Shown here piece by piece: positions 9,392 through 18,629 of a stretch of DNA of 64,000 nt; positions within the stretch are counted from its first letter, which is position 1; every line of letters starts with the position of its first letter. The notes below the pieces were generated by a model. The model was given only the letters and a program-made list of their open reading frames with translations, had not been told where the DNA came from and ran no database searches. The translations under genes and the position numbers were made by a program. This stretch comes from Lachnospiraceae bacterium (GTDB lineage Bacteria > Bacillota > Clostridia > Lachnospirales > Lachnospiraceae), in contig JAFRYA010000003.1 of the NCBI GenBank assembly GCA_017441295.1, positions 62,001 through 126,000 on the forward strand. Direction: 5' to 3'.

Positions 9392-11053
9392 TCATACAAG
9401 TACTGCGCCTTTATCAGCTGATGTAACAAGTTTTGCGTAGCGTGCAGCATATCCGGTCTTGATCCTTGGTTCCGGGCATACCCACTCAGCGCGTCTCTTA
9501 GCGAACTCTTCTTCACTGACCCTGGCGTTCATGGTGCAGGCCTTGATATCAATGTCAATGATATCGCCTTCTTTGATCAGGGCAATGTTGCCGCCTGCTG
9601 CTGCCTCAGGGCTGACATGTCCGATAGCTGCTCCTCTGGTTGCGCCTGAGAAACGTCCGTCTGTAATCAGAGCAACGCTGGCTCCAAGTCCCATACCGAT
9701 GATGGCTGAGGTTGGATTAAGCATTTCTCTCATGCCTGGGCCGCCCTTAGGTCCTTCGTAGCGGATAACCACAACGTCGCCTGCATTGATCTGCTTGCCG
9801 AAGATAGCCGCGATTGCGTCATCCTCGCTGTCGAATACTCTGGCCGGGCCTGAGTGCTGCATCATTTCTGGAGCTACTGCGCTCTGCTTAACAACACTGC
9901 CGTCCATTGCGATATTTCCCTTAAGGACTGCGATACCGCCGCTCTCTGAGAAAGGATTCTCAATAGGTCTGATGATCTCAGGGTTCTTATTTCTTACGCC
10001 CTCGAGGTTCTCGCCCATGGTCTTGCCAGTAACTGTAATTACGTCAAGATTTAAGAGATTCTTCTTGGTGAGTTCCTTCATAACCGCGTAAACGCCGCCG
10101 GCTCTGTCCAGATCCTCCATGAATGTGTCTCCGGCAGGTGCCAGATGGCAGAGGTTCGGGGTTCTGGAACTGATCTCATTGGACATATCCAGGCTCAGTT
10201 CCATGCCGCACTCGTGCGCGATTGCAGGCAGATGAAGCATTGTATTGGTGGAGCATCCCAGTGCCATATCTACAGTGTCGGCATTCTCGAATGCTGCTTC
10301 TGTCATGATGTCTCTTGGGCGAATGTCCCTGTTAACCAGCTCCATGATCTGCATGCCGGCTTTCTTAGCCAGACGGATACGAGCTGAAAGAGGTGCAGGA
10401 ATGGTTCCGTTGCCCGGAAGCGCCATACCGATTGCCTCGCACAGGCAGTTCATTGAGTTAGCTGTATACATACCTGAGCATGATCCGCATGACGGACAAG
10501 CGTTCTCGATATATTCGTTGACCTTTTCTTCAGTCATTGTGCCTGCATGGTAAGCGCCAACTGCCTCGAACATATGACTTAAGCATGTCCTGCTGCCGTC
10601 ATCTAAGTGACCGGCGAGCATTGGTCCGCCTGAACAAAAAATGGTCGGGATGTTCAGTCTGGCTGCTGCCATCAGGAGTCCCGGTACGTTCTTGTCGCAG
10701 TTCGGGATCATTACGAGTCCGTCAAACTGGTGGGCGATGACCATGGCCTCGGTGGAATCAGCGATCAGGTCTCTGGTTACCAGTGAGTATTTCATTCCTA
10801 CATGTCCCATTGCGATACCGTCACAGACAGCGATGGCCGGGAACATGATAGGTGTGCCTCCTGCCATTCTGACGCCGGCTTTGACAGCATCAGCGATCTT
10901 GTCCAGGTGCATATGTCCCGGAACAATCTCATTGTATGAACAAACAACACCAATCAGCGGGCGGTTGATTTCCTCTTCAGTCAGTCCGAGGGCAACCATC
11001 AGGCTCTTATTTGGTGCTCTGTCCACACCTTTCTTTATAAAATCAGAATTCAT
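9392..11053 (-). CDS. ilvD: dihydroxy-acid dehydratase
   Basis: Iron-sulfur enzyme that dehydrates dihydroxyisovalerate and dihydroxymethylvalerate to the 2-oxo acids of valine and isoleucine. The 553-residue protein is of normal length. Cluster and metal ligands are visible in [10 protein letters not shown] and in [17 protein letters not shown], and the C-terminal half has [12 protein letters not shown] and [11 protein letters not shown], the latter with the catalytic serine region. AAAGGA lies about 8 nt before the start. It sits 23 nt after ilvC in the operon and needs its cluster loaded, so function would be oxygen sensitive, consistent with an anaerobe. Confidence 0.96.
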   Translation of the reverse strand: MNSDFIKKGVDRAPNKSLMVALGLTEEEINRPLIGVVCSYNEIVPGHMHLDKIADAVKAGVRMAGGTPIMFPAIAVCDGIAMGHVGMKYSLVTRDLIADSTEAMVIAHQFDGLVMIPNCDKNVPGLLMAAARLNIPTIFCSGGPMLAGHLDDGSRTCLSHMFEAVGAYHAGTMTEEKVNEYIENACPSCGSCSGMYTANSMNCLCEAIGMALPGNGTIPAPLSARIRLAKKAGMQIMELVNRDIRPRDIMTEAAFENADTVDMALGCSTNTMLHLPAIAHECGMELSLDMSNEISSRTPNLCHLAPAGDTFMEDLDRAGGVYAVMKELTKKNLLNLDVITVTGKTMGENLEGVRNKNPEIIRPIENPFSESGGIAVLKGNIAMDGSVVKQSAVAPEMMQHSGPARVFDSEDDAIAAIFGKQINAGDVVVIRYEGPKGGPGMREMLNPTSAIIGMGLGASVALITDGRFSGATRGAAIGHVSPEAAAGGNIALIKEGDIIDIDIKACTMNARVSEEEFAKRRAEWVCPEPRIKTGYAARYAKLVTSADKGAVLV

Positions 11054-11076
11054 AAGTAATTCCTTTCTGTCATCAA

Positions 11077-12628
<1,552 letters not shown>

Positions 12629-12650
12629 TTCAATCTCCTTTTCAACCGCA

Positions 12651-14357
12651 TTAACAGATAATAAACTTTGTGATCGGGTTAGCTGCCGCAACCATCGGAC
12701 GTACCATTTCATCGGTGTCGATCAGGCAGTCAACTACATAACCCTTGCCCCACTCGCGGGCCTCAGTGATAGCTTCCTCCAGTTCCTTAACTGTTGAAAC
12801 CCTCTTGCCCTTCAGGCCGTATGCCTCCGCCAGTTTGACGAAGTCCGGACCTCTGTCCAGGGTAGTCTGGCAGTAATGCTTTTCATAAATCAGGTTCTGC
12901 CACTGACGGACCATTCCGAGTGTCGAATTGTCGAAAATAAATGTTATTATCGGCAGGTTATAGTGTTCCTCTGTAGCCAGCTCATTGCAGTTCATTCTGA
13001 AGCTGCCGTCGCCGGTGATATGGATAACAGCCTTATCCGGATTGCCTATCTGAGCGCCGATTGCCGCTCCAAGGCCGAAGCCCATTGCGCCGAATCCGCC
13101 CGATGTCAGGAGCTGTCCCGGATAATCAAAGTGGAAATGCTGTATTGCCCACATCTGATGCTGTCCAACGTCTGTTGAAACGATGGTGTCGTCCGGCATC
13201 ATTCTGGCTATGCATGAGAGCACCTGCTTAGGTGTCATCTTGCCTTCTACGTCATCATAGATGGTCTCAACAGGGAATGAGAATACGTATTTATTCCATT
13301 CTTTGTGCGTCTGCTGAGTCAGGCTGGCATTGAGCATCTGCAGAACGTGCTTGGCATCGCCGATGATGTGGTGATCTGTCATAACGTTCTTGTTGATTTC
13401 AGAACGGTCGATGTCTATCTGGACGATCTTGGCATTCTTGGCGAATGTCTCAGGATCCAGCGCAACTCTGTCTGAGAATCTGCAGCCTATCGCGATCAAT
13501 AGATCGCAGCCGTCGCAGCCCATGTTGGAAGCCTGTGATCCGTGCATGCCGATCATTCCTGTGGTATGCGGGTTACGGCCGTTAACACCGCCGCCGCCCA
13601 TAACGGTGATGGCTACAGGAGCGTCGATCTTATTAACGAACTCCTCCATCTCATCGTATGCTCTGGCTCTTACAACGCCGCCGCCTGAAATGATCATCGG
13701 TCTTTCTGATTTATTGATCATGTCAACCAGGATGTCGATGTCGTTCTTGTCCGGTTCAGGGGTTCTGAAGTCATTCAGTACTCTCTGTGCCAGTTTCATC
13801 ATACGGCCTGATTTATAATGTTCCTTCTTGTCAAGAGGTTCATACTCTGCCTTCAGCGCTGTGACGTTCTTAAGAATATCTATAAGTACCGGACCAGGTC
13901 TGCCGCTTCTGGCAATGGCGAAAGCCTCTCTGACTATATCAGCCAGTTTGTTAACATCACGGACAACATAGTTGGCCTTGGTGATAGGCATTGTGATACC
14001 GGTGATGTCAACTTCCTGGAATGAATCCTTGCCGAGCAGATGTTCCGCAACGTTGCAGGTAATGAATACGACCGGTGATGAGTCCATGTATGCGGTGGCA
14101 ATACCGGTTGTCAGGTTGGTTGCTCCAGGGCCTGATGTAGCAAAGCAGACACCCACCTTACCGGTGCTTCTGGCGTATCCGTCAGCCGCATGAGCTGCGC
14201 CCTGCTCGTGTGATGTCAGGATATGGTTGATCTTGTCGCTGTAGTTATACAGCTCATCATAAACGTTCAGGATAGTTCCGCCTGGATAGCCGAATACAGT
14301 GTCTACACCTTGTTCTAAAAGGCATTCAAGTAATATCTTCGATCCTGTAATTTCCAT
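12651..14357 (-). CDS. ilvB: acetolactate synthase large (catalytic) subunit
   Basis: Thiamin-diphosphate enzyme that forms acetolactate or acetohydroxybutyrate, the first common step of branched-chain synthesis. The 568-residue protein has the normal three domains: N-terminal TPP PYR domain with the catalytic Glu in LTSHEQGAAHAADGYAR, a central FAD-binding domain, and the C-terminal TPP-PP domain with the GDGSFRMNCNEL metal motif. GGAGG is 5 nt before the start. It is the first structural gene of the operon, directly behind the attenuator terminator, so it and all downstream genes should be controlled by the leader peptide. Confidence 0.96.
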   Translation of the reverse strand: MEITGSKILLECLLEQGVDTVFGYPGGTILNVYDELYNYSDKINHILTSHEQGAAHAADGYARSTGKVGVCFATSGPGATNLTTGIATAYMDSSPVVFITCNVAEHLLGKDSFQEVDITGITMPITKANYVVRDVNKLADIVREAFAIARSGRPGPVLIDILKNVTALKAEYEPLDKKEHYKSGRMMKLAQRVLNDFRTPEPDKNDIDILVDMINKSERPMIISGGGVVRARAYDEMEEFVNKIDAPVAITVMGGGGVNGRNPHTTGMIGMHGSQASNMGCDGCDLLIAIGCRFSDRVALDPETFAKNAKIVQIDIDRSEINKNVMTDHHIIGDAKHVLQMLNASLTQQTHKEWNKYVFSFPVETIYDDVEGKMTPKQVLSCIARMMPDDTIVSTDVGQHQMWAIQHFHFDYPGQLLTSGGFGAMGFGLGAAIGAQIGNPDKAVIHITGDGSFRMNCNELATEEHYNLPIITFIFDNSTLGMVRQWQNLIYEKHYCQTTLDRGPDFVKLAEAYGLKGKRVSTVKELEEAITEAREWGKGYVVDCLIDTDEMVRPMVAAANPITKFIIC

Positions 14358-14371
14358 TAACTTCCTCCTAT

Positions 14372-14407
14372 AAAAAATCCCACGGTTAAAAGTTAACCAT
14401 GGGATTT
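14372..14407 (-). terminator. attenuator terminator before ilvB
   Basis: Minus strand stem AAATCCCATGGTTAA / TTAACCGTGGGATTT with a 3-nt loop and one mismatch, followed by TTTTTTAT. It lies between the leader peptide gene and the ilvB ribosome site. Its loop side (14386-14395) is exactly complementary to 14451-14460 at the leader stop codon, giving an alternative antiterminator helix. Confidence 0.88.
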
Positions 14408-14456
14408 GTCATTTCGAATTCTCTGTCAAAATCTCAATGCCCTCAGGGTATAACTT

Positions 14457-14543
14457 TTAACACCATTCTGTCTGGCCATCTGCCAGGTCAAGAATGACGC
14501 CCACGAGGAGAAGATCAATAATGACTGCATTGTGATTTCTCAA
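14457..14543 (-). CDS. branched-chain leader peptide of the ilv-leu operon
   Basis: A 28-codon reading frame begins with TTG at 14543, 7 nt after a strong AAAGGAG, and ends with TAA at 14457. Eleven of the 28 residues are branched-chain: Val7, Ile8, Ile9, Leu11-13, Val14, Val16, Ile17, Leu18 and Leu20. It lies 32 nt after the promoter -10 box and upstream of a Rho-independent terminator. The stop codon overlaps the 5' strand of the antiterminator, so a ribosome that finishes the peptide would block antitermination, while one stalled at Val/Ile/Leu codons would allow it. The peptide itself is not expected to have another function. An overlapping ATG frame at 14531 has no ribosome site and no such bias. 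Confidence 0.8.
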   Translation of the reverse strand: MRNHNAVIIDLLLVGVILDLADGQTEWC

Positions 14544-14574
14544 GGCTTTACTCCTTTAAAGTGATATTGTTGGC

Positions 14575-14603
14575 ATTCTATCATTGCCGAAAAGCAATGT
14601 CAA
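14575..14603 (-). promoter_or_regulatory. promoter of the ilv-leu operon
   Basis: Minus strand TTGACA (14598-14603), 17 bp spacer, TAGAAT (14575-14580). Transcription would start near 14568, about 25 nt before the leader peptide start. Confidence 0.85.
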
Positions 14604-14752
14604 CCTTATATAAAGGGAGAATTCGTTTTTTTGTCATTTTGTATAAAAAAGTGCTGTATTTTCGAGGTTTTTGGGGATTTTGCCAACACAAATCTCCGGT
14701 CACGCTGATTCAGCCCTCCAGGACTTCATTTTTGGCCCTGAAAGAGCCTGGT

Positions 14753-14793
14753 TTACGTACCAAATCCATCAAAAATGCATATGTAGTACGTAA
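14753..14793. repeat. interrupted palindrome, copy 1
   Basis: Outer arms TTACGTAC and GTACGTAA are perfectly complementary over 8 bp with a 25-nt centre. On the minus strand its first half, TTACGTACTACAT, resembles TTACGGACTACAT in the second element at 14911-14948. No gene is visible here. This and copy 2 are the only structure I see in the roughly 380 bases between the ilv promoter and the gene ending at 14983. Confidence 0.6.
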
Positions 14794-14910
14794 TGGAATC
14801 GCATTTTGCCCGCTGATAAACCTGTTTTTCTAAAAAATACGGCTTTTCACCGAACTTTCCGACCTTGAAACGCCCCAAAAAGCACTCAAAAGCGCCAAAG
14901 ACAGAAAAAA

Positions 14911-14948
14911 TACAGACTACATTGATGAAAATCAAAATGTAGTCCGTA
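14911..14948. repeat. interrupted palindrome, copy 2
   Basis: Arms GACTACATT (14915-14923) and AATGTAGTC (14936-14944) pair perfectly, and the inner GAT/ATC extends the stem with a one-base bulge around a GAAA loop. Related in sequence to copy 1 at 14753-14793. It lies just downstream of the LURP-one-like gene, but there is no T-run that would make it a standard terminator. Confidence 0.6.
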
Positions 14949-14982
14949 AATTCGATCAAGTGATTCGAAATAGTTGGAAAAG

Positions 14983-15483
14983 CTATGCCATTTCTGTCTT
15001 TGCGATTGCGTATGCAACAAGAAATGAAAGGTCGATATTGTCCTCCTCGGTTACGACCTCAAAGTTCATGGTCGGGATGAGCGCCGCTCCGGTGTGGTTG
15101 GCGTTAGTCATGGCAATGGTTGCCACCAGGTTGCCTTCATAGAAAACCTGATAAGACGATGACAGTGTCCCCTGCTGCATACCTGAATTGATCTCGACAC
15201 CTTCCCCATAAAGGAAATTCCAGATGTTTTCTCCGTCAAATTTGAAATAAGCTTTTCTGGTATAGAAAACCTCGCCGGTTAAAGTCTCGATAGTGACGGT
15301 CTGGCCGACAGAGTGCTCCTCGCTCATGTTGGTCAGATGATTAATGAATTCAACGGTGGCAGCGCCAATGATAGGCTGTTTGAGCACCTTCGCCTCGAAA
15401 ACGATACTGCCCGATTCATCTTCCATGATGTATCCCTGTTTTAATACCTTTTTCTCAGGATGTAAAAAATATGTTTTGTTCAT
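14983..15483 (-). CDS. LURP-one-related / tubby-like beta-barrel protein
   Basis: A 166-residue soluble protein of unknown function. Repeated beta-strand pairs such as YIMEDESGSIVFEAK, FYTRKAYFKFDGENIW and YQVFYEGNLVATIA resemble the LURP-one/tubby C-terminal fold, a family found widely in Firmicutes whose bacterial role is not established. No signal peptide or membrane segment is seen. The start at 15483 was chosen because GGGAGG lies 6 nt upstream; a longer in-frame reading to 15531 has no ribosome site. It stands alone between palindromic non-coding DNA on both sides. Confidence 0.6.
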   Translation of the reverse strand: MNKTYFLHPEKKVLKQGYIMEDESGSIVFEAKVLKQPIIGAATVEFINHLTNMSEEHSVGQTVTIETLTGEVFYTRKAYFKFDGENIWNFLYGEGVEINSGMQQGTLSSSYQVFYEGNLVATIAMTNANHTGAALIPTMNFEVVTEEDNIDLSFLVAYAIAKTEMA

Positions 15484-15548
15484 TATGTCCTCCCAGCTTT
15501 GTAATGATTTGTTGTTACTATCATAACGCATCTGTTCTTCATACGCCA

Positions 15549-15682
15549 GCGCAGATATTTATTAATAAACCTATGCTTTCTGCGCCTTTTAGCTTGGATT
15601 TGGAGAGTGTCGGCGCAGTTTTTTAATGGTCTTCTTTATAATCTGCGCTGTTCAGTTAAATACAAGACTTAAAAGGCGCAGA
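15549..15682. repeat. nested inverted repeats with a GCGCAG core
   Basis: TCTGCGCCTTTTA (15579-15591) is repeated in perfect inverted form at 15670-15682. Between them GGCGCAG (15612-15618) and CTGCGC (15643-15648) form an inner pair, and GCGCAGA at 15550-15556 is another copy of the core. The arrangement suggests a folded RNA or a small palindromic element. No coding frame is credible. Confidence 0.6.
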
Positions 15683-15744
15683 ATAATGTTATTTTTACTA
15701 TTTTTCTCTGTAGCAAGCTAAAGCTAATTATCATGGCTTTCATT

Positions 15745-15914
15745 CAGTAGGGCCGCATTTCTCATTTTCACTGTTTAGGCCCTACTTTTTAGCTGCTATT
15801 GCCCTAATTATAGGGCTGCAACTGCAAAAATATCATTTGCAGCCCCAATAACAACACGCAAGAGTGCCATTTAGTAGGGCTTAAAAATCAAAAGACGGAA
15901 ATGCAGCCCTACTG
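15745..15914. repeat. inverted-repeat element with four GTAGGGC cores
   Basis: The ends CAGTAGGGC-CGCATTTC (15745-15761) and GAAATGC-AGCCCTACTG (15898-15914) are complementary over 17 positions with one mismatch. Two further copies of GTAGGGC lie inside in opposite orientations (near 15777 and 15873), and GCCCTAATTATAGGGC (15801-15816) is a perfect small hairpin. Together with 15549-15682 this accounts for most of the roughly 530-base stretch between the LURP-one-like gene and the tRNA-Gly. A MITE or a structured RNA are both possible. Confidence 0.6.
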
Positions 15915-15976
15915 CATGCGAATTCGCCCAGCGTGCGGCTCGCTCCCTCCTGGTTCGACTCCCATCCTCCGGGCCA

Positions 15977-16014
15977 GACAGAAAAAGAGCCCCCGAAGGG
16001 ACTCTTTTTCTGTC
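15977..16014 (-). terminator. terminator after tRNA-Gly
   Basis: A stem of GACAGAAAAAGAG / CTCTTTTTCTGTC extended by CCC/GGG closes on TTCG. It begins immediately after the tRNA discriminator base. The T-rich 3' arm serves as the termination tract. Confidence 0.85.
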
Positions 16015-16085
16015 AGCGGATGACGGGTGTCGAACCCGCCTCTTCGGCTTGGGAAGCCAACGTTCTACCGATAGACCACACCCGC
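16015..16085 (-). tRNA. tRNA-Gly (anticodon CCC)
   Basis: Read on the minus strand: acceptor GCGGGTG pairs with CATCCGC, D-arm with ATCGGTA loop, anticodon stem TTGGC/GCCGA around the loop TTCCCAA giving anticodon CCC, and T-loop TTCGACA. The 3' CCA is not encoded. It begins 12 nt after the stop of the GntR-family gene and is followed directly by a terminator, so it looks like the last product of the rimP-nusA-infB operon unless it has its own unseen promoter. Confidence 0.9.
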
Positions 16086-16097
16086 GTGTTCGGACGA

Positions 16098-16781
16098 TCA
16101 ATACATCTGTCCGCTTATTAATTTGTTTAAGTAATACTCTTTTGTATTTGAGTAGTGCTGGCTGATGGCGTCTTCCGCACCTGCCAGGTCATTGTCTGCG
16201 AGGCAGTTATATATGTTCCTGTGCTCCAGATATGAGCGTTCTGCCAGGCCTGTGTCCTGCAGCGTTGATGAAAGGAATCTGAATATCTGCCCGGATATCT
16301 GATCATAAAAAAGCTTGAGTCTGGAGCTGCCTGAAAAGTCTACGAAGAACTCGTGGAACCTGATGTCCCATTTGATCGCCTCCAGTACATTTTCTTCATC
16401 TAATGCCTGACGTATCCTATAGAGGATGTTCTCCAGGGTTTTGAGGCTGACCTCGTTCATTCTCTTGATCGACCTGCGGATCGCGTAGATCTGGAACAGT
16501 TCCATCAGATCGTAGATTTCGAAGATGTCTTCGATCGTGATCTCCGGCACCATCATTCCCTTGCCTGGGGTGAAACTGAGCAGGCCGTCTCTGGCCAGGT
16601 TCTGGAGGGCGTTGCGGATCGGTGATCTGGAAACGCTGTAAATATCGCAGAGTTTTCTTTCAACCATGACTGTTCCCGGCGGGAATGTGCCGTTCAGGAT
16701 GTCCTCTTTGATCTGGTTGTAGACCTGGATCTGCTTGCTTTCGTTGTCGTCGGCAGTTATTGCTTTTTTCTTATCTGTCAT
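16098..16781 (-). CDS. GntR-family transcriptional regulator, FCD (FadR) subfamily
   Basis: DNA-binding regulator of 227 residues. Residues about 17-85 form the winged helix (QVYNQIKEDILNGTFPPGTV, then SVSRSPIRNALQNLARDGL), and residues about 95-220 form the all-helical FCD ligand domain. His residues in RFHEFFVD, LEHRNIY and QHYSN are placed as in members that bind a metal and a small carboxylic acid. Its start overlaps the ribF stop as ATGA, so it is translated with the housekeeping operon, an unusual partner for such a regulator. Target and ligand cannot be read from the sequence. Confidence 0.88.
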   Translation of the reverse strand: MTDKKKAITADDNESKQIQVYNQIKEDILNGTFPPGTVMVERKLCDIYSVSRSPIRNALQNLARDGLLSFTPGKGMMVPEITIEDIFEIYDLMELFQIYAIRRSIKRMNEVSLKTLENILYRIRQALDEENVLEAIKWDIRFHEFFVDFSGSSRLKLFYDQISGQIFRFLSSTLQDTGLAERSYLEHRNIYNCLADNDLAGAEDAISQHYSNTKEYYLNKLISGQMY

Positions 16782-17704
16782 ATCGTCAACTCTCTTACTT
16801 CTTCTTTGTTCCTGTCAATCTCGGCCTTCAGTTCCTCCCATGAGGAAAACTTCATCTCCGGCCTGATGAACTTAAAGAATCTGACTTCTGCTGTCTGGCC
16901 GTAAATATCCTTATCAAAATCCAGGATATTGGTTTCGACAGTGCGCATATTACCATCGTCAAATGTCGGGCGGTTGCCTACATTCGTTATGCTGATCAGC
17001 TCTTCTCCGTCAACTATTGTCTTTGTTGCGTACACTCCGTTCGGCGGCAGGATCTTGTCCTCTGATGCCTCGAAATTAATGGTCGGGAAGCCCATCTTAC
17101 TGCCCATGTGCTTGCCATGCATTACCGTTGAAATAATGGAGAACGGATGGCCCAGCATAATATTCGCGTCTTCAATGTTGCCTGCTGCGATTGCCTCCCT
17201 GATCCTGGTTGAGCTGACTTCCTGGCCCTTGTATTTAACTTTCTCAAAGGCGTATACAGCGAAGCCATATTTCTCTCCCAGTTCCTTCAGGGTGTCAACA
17301 TTGCCGCTCCTATGGATGCCGAAACAGAAATCCATGCCGCAAACAACAGCCTTTACACCGAACTTGCCTACCAGAATGTTCTTGACGAACTCCTCCGGAG
17401 ACATTGACATGGTCTCCTTGGTGAACGGCCATTCAACCAGGTAGTCAATATTGGGCTGGTCATGAAGCTGTCTTTTCTCCAGGCTGGTCTGAATTGTGCG
17501 CAGATGTGTGCCGCACACCACATTCATCGGCTGTACGTCGAATGTCAGAATAACTGTTGTATAGCCTTTCTCAGGCTGGCTGTTCTTGATTTCTGCTGCC
17601 TTGTCGAAAAGCAGCTGGTGTCCTATATGATTGCCGTCAAATTTACCAAGCGTAACAATTGAATTATCTATTTTCAGTTTTTCTCTGTCAGTAATGTATT
17701 CCAT
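16778..17704 (-). CDS. ribF: bifunctional riboflavin kinase / FAD synthetase
   Basis: Converts riboflavin to FMN and FMN to FAD. The 308-residue protein has an N-terminal nucleotidyltransferase domain with VTLGKFDGNHIGHQLL at about residue 17 and the SSTRIREAI motif, then a C-terminal kinase domain with GKHMGSKMGFPTINF and PPNGVYAT. In the first motif Asn replaces the more usual Val/Leu before HxGH. Start at 17704 is 1 nt after the truB stop, with GGAG 7 nt upstream inside truB. The truB-ribF pair is standard in Firmicutes. Confidence 0.95.
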   Translation of the reverse strand: MEYITDREKLKIDNSIVTLGKFDGNHIGHQLLFDKAAEIKNSQPEKGYTTVILTFDVQPMNVVCGTHLRTIQTSLEKRQLHDQPNIDYLVEWPFTKETMSMSPEEFVKNILVGKFGVKAVVCGMDFCFGIHRSGNVDTLKELGEKYGFAVYAFEKVKYKGQEVSSTRIREAIAAGNIEDANIMLGHPFSIISTVMHGKHMGSKMGFPTINFEASEDKILPPNGVYATKTIVDGEELISITNVGNRPTFDDGNMRTVETNILDFDKDIYGQTAEVRFFKFIRPEMKFSSWEELKAEIDRNKEEVRELTI

Positions 17705-17705
17705 C

Positions 17706-18629
17706 TTATGCTCCGAAAAACATTTTTTCACATTTATAGCATCCGGCCTTGCGGTCGTAATAATAGAGGGCATAGAAATTACCCATTTCATCGTAAATAC
17801 GGTACTTGCCCTTCTCACCCAGCTTCTGACCCTTTACGAAATCAGGAGGGTTCATCTGATTGCCCTGTGCGAGCCTTCTGACAGCCCAGTCGCGAACTGT
17901 CAGCGGAGGATATTTGGTCAGGAATCTGTCGGTCGGAATGATGAATTTATCCAGTTTGCCTTCTTTGGCCAGTTCCTCAGCCTGTGCCAGGGTTATGGCT
18001 GTATCGATGCCCAGTCCTGAACTTTCTGTTCTCTCCAGGTCGCCCATGCATGCCGGCACTCCCAGTGCCTTACCAATGTCCTCGCAGAGTGTCCTGATAT
18101 ATGTGCCTTTTGAGCAGCGTACTGTAAAGGTGGCCCTGTCCAGCCTGCTGTCCACTTTGATGTCAGTAATCTTGTAAATTTTAACTTTTCGGGGAGTTCT
18201 CTCGATTTCCCTGCCCTTGCGGGCTGCGTCAACCAGCTTCACTCCATCCACTTTGACTGCGCTGTACATAGGAGGCAGCTGCTCGATTTCTCCGACAAAA
18301 CTCAGGATGGCCTTCTCTATGGCCTCGGCTGAGCCAACTTTTGTGCGGAGCTTTTCATAAGACATTTCCTCAAGAACCTTGCCGCTCTTATCCAGTGTGT
18401 CAGTGGACCTGCCCAGCAGCAGTTCTGCCTTGTAAACCTTGTCGGTATCCATCAGGAAATCCACCAGTTTGGTGGCCTTGCCCAGACAGATAGGCAGCAC
18501 CCCCGTAGCGTCGGGGTCCAATGTGCCTGTATGTCCTATTTTCTGCTCTCCGGTAATCCAGCGGAGCTTAGCCACAGCGTGGAATGATGTGCAGTTTTTC
18601 TCTTTGTATATATTAATAACGCCGTTCAT
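17706..18629 (-). CDS. truB: tRNA pseudouridine(55) synthase
   Basis: Makes pseudouridine at position 55 in the T-loop of tRNAs. The 307-residue protein carries the catalytic Asp in GHTGTLDPDATGVLPICLGKATK (about residues 32-54, D38 region), the GEIEQLPPMYSAVKVDG segment and a C-terminal extension. Its start is immediately adjacent to the nrnA stop (no intergenic base) and ribF follows after 1 nt, so it is part of the long rimP-to-ribF transcript. Confidence 0.96.
   Translation of the reverse strand: MNGVINIYKEKNCTSFHAVAKLRWITGEQKIGHTGTLDPDATGVLPICLGKATKLVDFLMDTDKVYKAELLLGRSTDTLDKSGKVLEEMSYEKLRTKVGSAEAIEKAILSFVGEIEQLPPMYSAVKVDGVKLVDAARKGREIERTPRKVKIYKITDIKVDSRLDRATFTVRCSKGTYIRTLCEDIGKALGVPACMGDLERTESSGLGIDTAITLAQAEELAKEGKLDKFIIPTDRFLTKYPPLTVRDWAVRRLAQGNQMNPPDFVKGQKLGEKGKYRIYDEMGNFYALYYYDRKAGCYKCEKMFFGA

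Noticed and set aside
14453-14531. Alternative leader peptide starting with ATG at 14531
   Set aside because: No ribosome site at proper distance and no branched-chain codon run; the TTG frame fits all criteria for an attenuator.
14753-14959. Minus-strand frame of 68 codons before the ilv promoter
   Set aside because: It covers both palindromes, has no Shine-Dalgarno and no family resemblance.
15946-15975. GGTTCGACTCCC on the plus strand, which looks like a tRNA T-arm
   Set aside because: The flanking bases do not make a T-stem and no anticodon or acceptor arm can be found upstream. Not a tRNA gene.
15871-16101. Open frame on the minus strand overlapping tRNA-Gly
   Set aside because: It is read through the tRNA, its terminator and the palindromic DNA, with no ribosome site and an Arg-rich composition. 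Spurious.
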